Positions 56,056 to 64,000 of a stretch of 64,000 nt of DNA are shown in pieces (position 1 is the first letter of the stretch; every line of letters begins with the position of its first letter). Under the pieces are notes generated by a model. That model did no database searches. It saw only the letters and a program-made list of their open reading frames with translations, and had not been told where the DNA came from. A program made the position numbers and the translations under genes. This DNA comes from Pycnopodia helianthoides (lineage: Eukaryota; Echinodermata; Asteroidea; Forcipulatida; Asteriidae), in the NCBI GenBank assembly GCA_032158295.1, contig CM063260.1:14703452-14767451 (forward strand), in the 5' to 3' direction.

Positions 56056-57110
56056 TTGCTAGTGATACTGTGATGTAACTTACAAAAGTTGATTTTGAAG
56101 TAAGTCATTATCTTATCGGCACAGGGGGAAGTTTGTTAGCACGAGTTCAAACATAACACGTTTTGTATTAAATTTTGTTACACAAGATTTTATAATAATG
56201 GCTTTTATCAAATCTGCGACTTATTTCATTTGCAAACTTGTTCGTTTGACATAATCAATAAAATGGCAATGTGTTTTTATTGGGGTCACGTTTGGGGCGC
56301 TTTTATTGTTAGTATATCCCATCTGGAAAATGTTAACAAAAAAAAGTACATTGTCCTCAACTTAGGGCCCAGGGTGCAATGATGAGGCGTGGTTGACGTT
56401 TTTCGCCTTAAAAAGGGAAATAAACATGTACAATATATTTCATCGTTTAAAAAATTAACAATAAAATAAGACCCCCTAAATACAGGCCGAGCAAACATAA
56501 TCTATTAAGTTAGCCACCGGTTATGTCGGCCCTTTTGAATTCCCACATTTTGAATTGGAGGAGGAAAACGTGGAAAAAGACAAACAATTCACCAAACAAC
56601 ATTACAAACGGGTAACCCAAGGTCAAACAAACGGTAACAGTTGTCCCCCCCCCCCCCGTCCTGATTTACTCGTAATCAGTTGTGTACAAATTTTGATGAC
56701 AAATAGCAATTGTTGGACCATTTCCCACAAACCCTGTGGACACAGGGGGTGCATCTTTGAGTCACCCTCAGGTCCCTTAAATGAGGGAATTGAGAGTTTG
56801 TTTACCGTTCCCCTTCCGGGATGTACGCCAATAACTGTAAATGATGAAACAAATATTGACTGCTTCGAGTGCTGTGGTTAAAACTACGACTCCCGACGTG
56901 ATCTTCGGCGCGTTCTATGTTTCCAGAGGGGAAGCTGATCGAGGGAAACAAGACCTCTACGACGATTACCGAGGGAGTCGTAAAGCACCAGTAAAAGCAG
57001 TCAACATTTCTTTGATAACACCCCATACATATATTCTACCGAGAAGTATAGGTACCAAGAAGCTGCTGTTGTTATGGATAGATGTAGTACATTAGTTGAT
57101 ACGTGAGACA
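56056..57110 (+). repeat. Orphan C1q-type downstream flank (fourth copy)
   Basis: A direct match to the downstream flank of C1q gene 2: 'gatactgtgatgtaacttac', 'cttatcggcac', 'tgcatctttgagtca', 'ggaatgtacgccaa'-type phrases and 'ttgactgcttcgagtgctgt'. In the position where the gene would lie, repeat A3 is joined instead. Confidence 0.6.
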
Positions 57111-57409
57111 ATATTTGGTGCTATGGTCTAGTATGTTGTTTGTTGTGTGTATAGCGCGTCGTGTTTGCGCGGAGTTCTAGTAAAAAATAAGACTTTTTAT
57201 GTGGCGCACTCTAACCCATTGAAAGGTCGAAACTTTGTAAGGGGTGTTATAGTGTGACCATTTAGCTTACCAGTTTTGTGATCCACCCATTTCCCGAGAT
57301 AATTAATCCTTGTGAACAAAAATGAAAAACATTACAAGTCTCGAACTTCAGGCTAATTTGATTTGAAATGCCACTTTGTTTAAGTGCATTATTGTTTTAT
57401 TTTGTTTTA

Positions 57410-57444
<35 letters not shown>
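57111..57444. repeat. Spacer shared with 48220-48470 (inverted), plus (AT)n
   Basis: 57230-57370 matches 48220-48330 in reverse. An (AT)n run lies at 57409-57431, followed by poly-T. Confidence 0.6.
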
Positions 57445-57448
<4 letters not shown>

Positions 57449-57718
57449 AATATTTTTTTTTACGTTCGATTAAAGAGTTGTCAAATCAATGGTCTGTCCT
57501 TTTTATACGAACCATTTTCAGTTCATTCGTGACTTTTCATGATCACATCCAATCAGTACGGCATTAAATTTGACCTTTTGACTGGCTGGCCGAAATAAAT
57601 TCCTTTTTAAAATGTACATACCCATTTTGGGAGATGTTCGAAGACGTCATGTATCAACTTTCGCTCTAAGAGAGTATACGATAACATAGTATTTTACACC
57701 ATTTTAGCGTGACGTTAA

Positions 57719-58038
57719 AGGCCCTGTACACTATTGGTAAGATCGAAAAACACAATGTTCACAGATTCACACATAACTTACATGATTTAAAGTAAGTAAT
57801 GGTAGAAAGGGTTCCTTAAAATATTTCTGCCTAAAATGCTATCGTTTCTGAGAAACGAGTAAAACAATAGTAATTATCGCGCGCGATAATTTGAAAAAAA
57901 CAGAAAACACATTAGAACTCTTTTCACTATTTTCTCGTGACCTCGATGACCAATTGAGCTCAAAGTTTCACAGGTTTGTTTGTTCATGCATATGTTGAAT
58001 CACTGATTTTGAGCTGTTACCAAAAGTGTACAATACCT
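57719..58038. mobile_element. TTAA-site MITE, family 2
   Basis: TTAA at 57715-57718 and 58039-58042. Repeat C copy 1 lacks the element at the same point (near 42540). The ends read AGGCCCTGTACACTATTGGT and, reversed, AGGTATTGTACACTTTTGGT. It is 320 bp long. An internal palindrome 'tatcgcgcgcgata' and 'tttctcgtgacctcgatgac' are present. The layout resembles family 1, so the two may share a transposase source. Confidence 0.88.
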
Positions 58039-58571
58039 TTAAACACTATTTGGTCTCCACTGTCACCAGGACTCAAGTTTTGGGAAAAGAAAGGCATAAC
58101 AAAACTGAATTTGATGTAATGTTACATCGTAATAGTTTTTTACGTCATCGATCGTGCAGGAAGTACAATTCTGATTTGCATTACTAACTAGCAAAGTTTA
58201 GACTGATATTAATCAAAAGAGAATGAAAATTGATAGTTACTGTAGAATACAATTTATCCTAATCAAAGTTATTCTCATAAAAACAAATAAAAACAAATAT
58301 ACTCAGCAAGTAATGATGTATTATGAGTGCAGGCATATGCCAGAGTTTGCTGTCATTCGTTTTGGCTGGCTGATGTGTTTCATTTTACAGGAGAATTCAT
58401 TTGACGCTAAATGGTGACTGGGCATTGATCTCGTTGTCTTTCGGAAAACGTAACCAACAAACATTATTTGAACTTTTGAAAGCAACTAATGTAAGGAAGA
58501 AAATGATACTAACATGTTCCGTCTCAATTATACTTACAAGGAAGATAGTGGTAAAACTATTGTCATGAAAA

Positions 58572-58613
58572 CTGCGTGAGCTTTCGTAGCAACAACTTCT
58601 TCATCAGATACAG
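58572..58613 (-). ncRNA. Hammerhead-like motif, repeat C copy 2
   Basis: Minus-strand order: CUGUAU (stem I), CUGAUGA, a weak stem II (GAAG...CUAC), GAAA, G-CUC (one-pair stem III and cleavage triplet), then ACGCAG (stem I partner, one mismatch). The catalytic core is intact, but stem II is poorly paired, so activity is doubtful. Homologues at 43083 and 46555 are more eroded. Confidence 0.5.
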
Positions 58614-58929
58614 AGATAGATGCATATTCATCAGATACAGATGCAACTACTCCATCAGATGCAATGATGCAACTCTAACTATGCAAAACATATAACTTGA
58701 AGGACCAAGGTGCAAGTCCACACTCTGATGTTAAAACCCTCTTCTGCGCAAATTATTTTCTAAGTGCTTACAAAAAAAAGCCTTTCGGATTTCGGTTCAA
58801 ATTGGGTAGAACAAATCATATGAAAGAAAACAAATTGAAAAGTAAATCCGTTAATTATTTATTTACATGTCCTCATTTGAGGACATTGCGCAGTAATGAC
58901 ATAAAAACAACAGCAATAATACACATGTA

Positions 58930-59660
58930 TATGCCACTATACCAATATAAATGTGCTGCAGTGTTTATTCAAAAAAATGATTCTGCCACCCCCAACCTAT
59001 CCCCCCTCCCCCTCCTTTCCATCTCTTTGTCCGTTCCCCTTCCTCCTCTCCACCATCCCCACCCTGGTCCGCTACAATTTGTTGTTTGCTGCTGGTGTAG
59101 TAATACATGTAATACGAAACAATTAGCACAGTTATGCCTATAAATGTGCAGCAGTGATGTTTTGTCCAAGAAATTAGTTTCACCCCCTCCCTACCCCTCC
59201 ATACCCCCTCCCTTCCCATCCCTCCCCTCATCCTCCCATACCCCATCCCCAACTCACTACATTTGTTTTGCGCTGGTGGAATGGTTATAAGAACCAACTA
59301 GCACAGTTATGCCATTATAAAAGTGCTGAAGGGTTTTTTTTTCAAGAAATTTGATCCTGCCTCACCTCTCCCTCTCCCCTTCCATCCCCCAACCCATTCT
59401 CTCTTACAACGACTTTGAGCTGCAGGTGTAGTAATGGCAAGAATAGCACAATTTTACAATTATAAACTGTGCCAAAGTTTATAACCAACAAATTCGATTT
59501 TGCCTTTCCTCTGCCCCCCCCCCCTCCCCCATTCCTCCCCCGACCGTATCAAAATAAGTTTATTGAGCTGTTGGTGTAATATTTACAATAATAGCACTGC
59601 TATACCAATAAAATGAGTGAGTGTTTATTCCAGAGATTTGAGTGCTCCCCACCTCCCTCC
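58930..59660 (+). repeat. About 180-bp tandem array with pyrimidine-rich blocks (copy 2)
   Basis: Counterpart of 43300-44110 with the same unit order. Units are marked by 'ataaangtgctg' phrases at about 58949, 59140, 59320, 59462 and 59610. Confidence 0.78.
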
Positions 59661-59728
59661 CATTTCTCTTCCGGCCTCTTATTTGAGTTTATATCGAAGA
59701 GTTGTCCAACTAGTGTTTTAGGCATGGA

Positions 59729-59946
59729 AATGCTCCATGCACAAGGGGCAGACTGGGACGGTGGAAAAACCACAACGGAAACGTGTTTTCCTTTTTGTAT
59801 ATGGAGTCTTGGCAACAGTTCCCCCTGTCAGTTTTTACTGGCCAATGGGTTCCAACATCATGGTAACGGACCTCTGTTGATACCGCTGCAGCTGGTGTTC
59901 GTTTCTTCACTGGTGGTGGTGTCAAGTTGAGACATTTCCCTTGACC
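59729..59946 (-). pseudogene. Broken copy of the piggyBac-like zinc-finger exon
   Basis: Reads GQGKCLNLTPPPVKKRTPAA, then THWPVKTDRGNCCQDSIYKK, after which a one-base frameshift hides the remaining CX2C motifs (they resume in another frame as CPLCMEHF). One Cys is also replaced by Tyr. It has the acceptor side of the copy at 44150-44370. Confidence 0.5.
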
Positions 59947-60115
59947 TAAAAAATATATATTACACTCCTCCATGTTTTCTATGGTCCACACTTGACATCA
60001 CTCACTTAAATGTTCCATGTGCAAACCAAAATCAAGGTCATAAACCTTCCATTGTAGGCTGACCTCTGATGTTGAACAATCTTTTCTCCAGCAACAAAGA
60101 TGTGAGTCTTTCTCA

Positions 60116-60405
60116 GTTTTTCCGAATGTTTTTATAATACTCACATATATCCACATGTTAATTTATATCATGTTTACAATGATCTTGAAGGAATAGTACA
60201 TGTTACGATCCGTAAAAACAACAAATAAATCAAACAAAGTGACACTGATTTAAAGAACAATGAAACAAAGTTACTTCACGATGAAACTGTCAACCACTTC
60301 AATTATTGATTTGGTTTACCAACTTTACAATTTTGGGTTACACAACGTACATTTATGAACAGATGGTATACTAAATAACAACATAATAAGGGCGAATACG
60401 TCAAC
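60116..60405. other. Spacer, nothing recognised
   Basis: AT-rich, beyond the end of repeat C. Confidence 0.4.
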
Positions 60406-60663
60406 ATGGAGAAGATACGCGCGAGGACAACTACCGCCTCAGACGTCAACTCAGGGGGGCAACAAAAGAAAGAAAAAACTAAATATTTACCGATGTATTT
60501 GATCTATCAAGGGGCGAATTCATTCGTGCAAACGTCCAGAAAAAGACGAGACAATAACGAGGACACAATCTTAGAGAAAGAAAACCCTAAAATACAGAAC
60601 TGTAGATTTATTTCGCAGTTTATTCAATACCAAATAGATCCTTATGCCGACCTTTTGATTTGA
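60406..60663 (+). CDS. Hypothetical ORF, basic, 85 aa
   Basis: ATG in good context (caacATGg). The product is hydrophilic and basic at first (MEKIRARTTTASDVNSGGQQ, then KKEKTKYLPMYLIY) and ends YQIDPYADLLI. No signal peptide, domain or splice site is recognised. It precedes a LINE fragment by 200 bp and may be part of a degraded retroelement or an unspliced exon. Confidence 0.22.
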   Translation: MEKIRARTTTASDVNSGGQQKKEKTKYLPMYLIYQGANSFVQTSRKRRDNNEDTILEKENPKIQNCRFISQFIQYQIDPYADLLI

Positions 60664-60839
60664 ACCTTACACTAAGCAGTTTATAGAATTTACGAACTGA
60701 CCTAATGCTGGTAATACTAATAGCTGGAGATATGAATCTTGTTTATTGTTGCCCAACTACTATACCATTTTATTGTGCAATGGTTTACTACAGATATTGG
60801 CAAAAATGTGGATCCGAACCATTCTGCTAAAAGGAACAG

Positions 60840-61090
60840 GGTTTCAACAGGTCGTAACCTATAGTCAAATTGATCCATAACTTATGCTCTCAAGCTGGTA
60901 CTCCAATAAGTCATAGTAGCTTAGTAGTAACAGACTTCGCTAAGGCCTTTGATCAAATTGATTATCACATTCTTGTCAAAGACCTGCTCTGGTTAGGCAC
61001 ACGTCCATCAGTTATTCCTCCGTTATGTAGTTTTTGGACTCAGCGATCTAAATATAAAGGTATACACCGGCTTCGTTGGGCTATTTGGGC
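60840..61090 (+). pseudogene. LINE reverse transcriptase fragment
   Basis: The plus strand reads VVTDFAKAFDQIDYHILVKD, then LLWLGTRPSVIPPLCSFW. The first is the RT block containing the first catalytic Asp (DFxKAFD), followed by the usual LGxRPSxI motif of CR1/Jockey-like elements. It covers only about 70 codons. The rest of the RT is absent. Confidence 0.7.
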
Positions 61091-61931
61091 TACAAAATAG
61101 ACTAAAACATGATTCTAAAGGTCTTCCTGAAATGGAGAAGATTGGTTCATAAAAGAAACCATCAAATTTGGCCGTTTGGCCAAAATGTGGTTCCGAAAAG
61201 TCACGTGATCTTCATAATTAGTTTTACTTACAACCGTATAAAAATAAATTACTGAACCAAATTCAAGTATTTTTTTAAAAACAATTATTCATGAGTATTT
61301 TTTTTAATTACACGTGAATTTGTGCTTGATGGATATGAAGACTGGATCTTTATGCCTCGCCATTGTTATAATTAATAATTAAACAGATCACTAGTCTACT
61401 TAAAACAATGTCATGTAAACTTGACAGTTGCAACGGCTGGAAAAGCGTATACGTTGACCTTTGACCTCGTTTTGTTCACATTTTTCGTTAATTACGTGAC
61501 ATTTTGATGATTTTTTTTACCACAACCATCGAAAAATTATTGTCTGTGATTCAACATCACTAAATTAGGTAAACAGTAGGCCGGTGTGTCCCTTTAATCA
61601 GATACACAAATCTGTTATCTAATTTTAGGCATGAGAGAAAAAGAGAAAAAAAAACAGTTAAGCGTCCTGTGGGCAAGATTTGGGGATTAAATTGTATTGA
61701 CGGCCTCTGAAAAGGAATTGGGCGGGAACGCTGAACATGTTTGTATTTTTGTTGTGTCTGCCTTAATAGGATCCTTTTTTTTTTTTTTTTTTTAAACAAC
61801 AAAATCCAAAATTGAGGATAATTGACTAATTTTAACTAAAAACGGACAATTCAAAAGTGCTCGATGGCACTCGGCAGGGTTTAAAACCATTACATGAGAC
61901 AGTCCCACTTTGTTTGACTGCCCTCACTAGT
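61091..61931. other. No gene recognised
   Basis: AT-rich with poly-T at 61775-61793. No conserved feature identified. Confidence 0.4.
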
Positions 61932-62035
61932 GGCGTGTCGTGGCCGAGTGGATAAGAACACCAGACTCAAGCTCTGGTGTTTCTGATCAGCAGAGTGTGG
62001 GTTCGAGTCCTGGTCGTGACACTTGTGTCCTTAAG
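61932..62035 (+). mobile_element. tRNA-Leu-like SINE head, copy 2
   Basis: GTGTCGTGGCCGAGTGG (A box), CTCAAGCTC (anticodon-like loop, AAG), a long variable region, GTGGGTTCGAGTCC (B box), and a 3' strand CGTGACAC that pairs with the 5' end through G-T pairs. It continues into 'ttgtgtccttaagcatgac', a SINE tail. It is either a SINE or a tRNA pseudogene; no poly-T terminator follows directly. Confidence 0.6.
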
Positions 62036-62064
62036 CATGACACTTAGCCTCGGTCACAACCCAC

Positions 62065-63172
62065 CGTGCGTGTTTTTAGTCCGTACGTTTTTTGGGGAAG
62101 CCACGGCCGCCACGTTTTTCTGAAAACGTGGGGAGGGAGTGGCAAGGGCAGGGAGGGAGTACATCAACGCACGTCACTAGCACGGTTTGCGCAAGGTGTA
62201 AGTACATGGCCCGCACGCCACGCCTGGCCGTGAGCGGTTGCGTGTATCGTATGTTGCGCACGTGGTAAATGAGTTGTACATGCTTACAACGTGCTTACAA
62301 TGTACGATCATCTTGCGACTGCCACGTTATAGTACGGAGGCCGTACTTACACGTGCTGGTCATGTACGGTGTCCTTACTCACTCGCACGTTGTAAGTGCG
62401 TGCAAGTGCGATGAACGTGAGTTTTTCGCCCGAACCCAACCAGATGGTCGGCCAACGGGCCTCAATGGAAGGGAAAACCCTGAGACACTATTTGGCGGAC
62501 TATTACAGTTACCCACTTGGCCGCCTACCATGGCAAGATCGGGTTGTTTGAGCACATAAACATATGGTACTCATGATTTAATTTTATGAACTCTGGGGAC
62601 ATTCAATGAACTCATGATCTAATGTTATGTATTCATGTGTGAATAAACACGTAGAAGTTTATTGTGTCAAACAAATAATAGAATGGTTTTGTTTTTGTTC
62701 TTATTTAAAATCAACCTTAACTTTAATATTACATACCAGAATGGTTCCAGTCTCATTTCTTACGTTCAACCCCCCCCCCCCGGGGAATTTTTGTTTTATG
62801 ATATTGCCCTATGCACCATATGATCTTGACCCCCTTCTGTGTCTTCTTCGGCATCGTGGAGACTAAATGATGGCACTCGCGCGTCCGTCGGCTCGGTTTT
62901 TTATACTGCAGAAATCAGTGCGCACAACGTGTGCTGTAAGTGTGGAGCACGTGCTTAACTCGGTACGGTCCACGTGAGTTCTGCGTGCTCATTGGACAGC
63001 TGAACTAGGGAAGTGCCGAGTAAGCACGGACCACGCACTTATCACGTGCGCAGCACGCACGTGCTAATTGCGCTGTCCGTGGAGCAAGTGACCGTTGGAA
63101 AAATTTAAAAGACTCACGGAGTCAGTGCGTTGTGCGCTCATTGGCTGTAAAGGGCACGCGCGTCACTCGTAC
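62065..63172. repeat. ACGTGC-rich degenerate repeat region
   Basis: Two blocks (62065-62430 and 62880-63172) are packed with CACGTG, GTACG and CGCAC words in both orientations, around a more ordinary middle part. Similar composition suggests two copies of one repeat. The ORFs across it lack motifs. Confidence 0.5.
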
Positions 63173-63179
63173 GGGGGGG

Positions 63180-63305
63180 GGGTGAACTATGTCCCCTCCT
63201 CTGTTCGGCTTGGTTTGAGGAGCAAGGGATACAAAAATCTATCCCCTCCTTCTTTCTGCTAGGTTTGAAAAACAAAGGATGACAAAATATATCCCCTTAC
63301 TTAAA
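63180..63305 (-). repeat. Remnant of the 50-bp minisatellite
   Basis: The minus strand shows two to three units of the 14051-14400 type ('gggatagatttttgtatccc', 'ttgctcctcaaacc'). The terminal repeats of the element that carries it there were not found here. Confidence 0.75.
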
Positions 63306-63379
63306 TTAATACCACTCACACCACTACAAAACCTTTCTCACCAGCTGAAAAGTTTAAATTTGTAGTTAATCAATGAACC

Positions 63380-63540
63380 TGTTAAGAGATATTGACTGGA
63401 GACTTCAATGCCAAGCTAGGAAACCAACAGGGCCCCCTGTCAAGGACCCACATGGAATCGGCTAATAACATCACAGCTAGCAGCACACTCATGGTTCTGC
63501 AAACATATATAAACAACTTTTTTTGCCATAATCTGAATGT
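63380..63540 (+). pseudogene. LINE endonuclease fragment
   Basis: The plus strand reads ILTGDFNAKLGNQQG. GDFN is the Asp-containing catalytic block of APE-type endonucleases, and GDFNAKLG is typical of RTE/Jockey-like elements. A nearby frame continues as HGIG. It is very short and frameshifted. Confidence 0.55.
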
Positions 63541-64000
63541 CATTACGTGAATTTCCCATTAACCAAAATCTCTGAATTCACTCACAGATTTCACTGTGAC
63601 TCTTATCAGCTGTTATCAGTTAAGTAGTTGTAATATTTAAACATTCACCATGGAACCACTTCCCAAAGGACAGTGATCCTGACCAACAAGCCTACTGATG
63701 GTTTCAAATAACCAAAATGCTGCAGAGCAGAGAGAATGTCCGACTGTTTCTTATTCGATTTCGCAAGATATTTGGTTGATTTATATCATTCATTTAACTC
63801 TGTTTCTCAGTACACACAGAGAAAAGATTACACAGCTTGTGTAAAATATTACCATGTTTTAGATGTAGCAGGTGAACCTCATAAGTATTAGGTACAAGTT
63901 TACCCAACAAGCGTTGGGTTAAATCTTGCTAAATAGTTGTGTAAAACTTTACTTCAATATTGGGTAGTTTCATTTACTGAATTGTTAGGTAAACCCACTC
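63541..64000. other. No gene recognised
   Basis: The last 120 bp contain several 'gggtta', 'ttgggt' and 'tacccaa' half sites similar in style to the TGGGTC palindromes of repeat A, but not clearly homologous. Confidence 0.35.

Larger units (their letters stand above)
57445..60115 (+). repeat. Repeat C, copy 2
   Basis: Direct copy of 42300-44955 with an added TTAA MITE and without the roughly 400 bp at 44395-44800. It contains the best hammerhead-like motif of the family and a frameshifted zinc-finger exon. Confidence 0.78.

Noticed and set aside
61932..62035. Functional tRNA-Leu gene
   Set aside because: The acceptor stem needs several G-T pairs, there is no immediate poly-T terminator, and a SINE tail follows. 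A related copy at 16790 supports a SINE.

Overview
This is a eukaryotic (animal) window, not a bacterial one. It is AT-rich and almost gene-free by bacterial standards, with splice-site-flanked exon fragments, non-LTR and Penelope-like retroelement debris, tRNA-derived SINEs and many short inverted-repeat DNA transposons. The mix (secreted collagen/C1q proteins in several copies, THAP exons, TTAA-site MITEs) suggests a marine invertebrate deuterostome, most likely an echinoderm. That is an inference from gene content only.

The clearest genes are three intact intron-less coding exons for secreted short-chain collagens with a C-terminal C1q head: 1708-2523 (-), 38287-39102 (+) and 50475-51293 (-). 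All have a signal peptide, a Cys-rich N-terminal knot, about 33 Gly-X-Y triplets with one shared interruption, and a C1q domain ending the protein. They sit in large duplicated blocks. The first two lie in inverted arms (roughly 560-6200 and 35800-40130). The third has the same flanks. A fourth copy of the downstream flank (56056-57110) has no gene beside it. Family knowledge suggests secreted recognition or immune proteins that form trimers.

The space between is a layered repeat landscape. A dispersed unit of more than 4 kb ('repeat A') occurs four times: A1 7795-16105 (-), A2 30068-34415 (+), A3 52480-56055 (-, truncated), A4 21664-25690 (+). Comparing copies gives empty sites that define insertions exactly: TTAA-flanked elements at 7979-8365, 8983-10498 and 13385-14710, a second MITE nested inside the last (13691-14622), and a palindromic-ended MITE at 15140-15761. 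Other defined elements are a foldback-like element with an 8-bp duplication (4085-5496), a P-element derivative with 32-bp terminal repeats and a THAP first exon (40784-42107), and a TTAA MITE at 57719-58038. A second duplicated block ('repeat C': 42300-44955, 57445-60115, pieces at 46265-48420) carries a hammerhead-like motif, a 180-bp tandem array with pyrimidine-rich blocks, and a zinc-finger exon resembling the piggyBac transposase C terminus.

Retroelements: a decayed APE-endonuclease/RT LINE (26950-29577, -), LINE scraps near 60.9 and 63.4 kb, and Penelope-like GIY-YIG fragments at 7213-7790 and 40355-40525 (-) with hammerhead ribozyme motifs nearby. Host-type exons of unknown function include a clean phase-0 first exon at 25987-26184 (-), a THAP reading frame broken by one stop at 49411 (+), and several weak ORFs. 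Most remaining ORFs are chance or repeat-derived.
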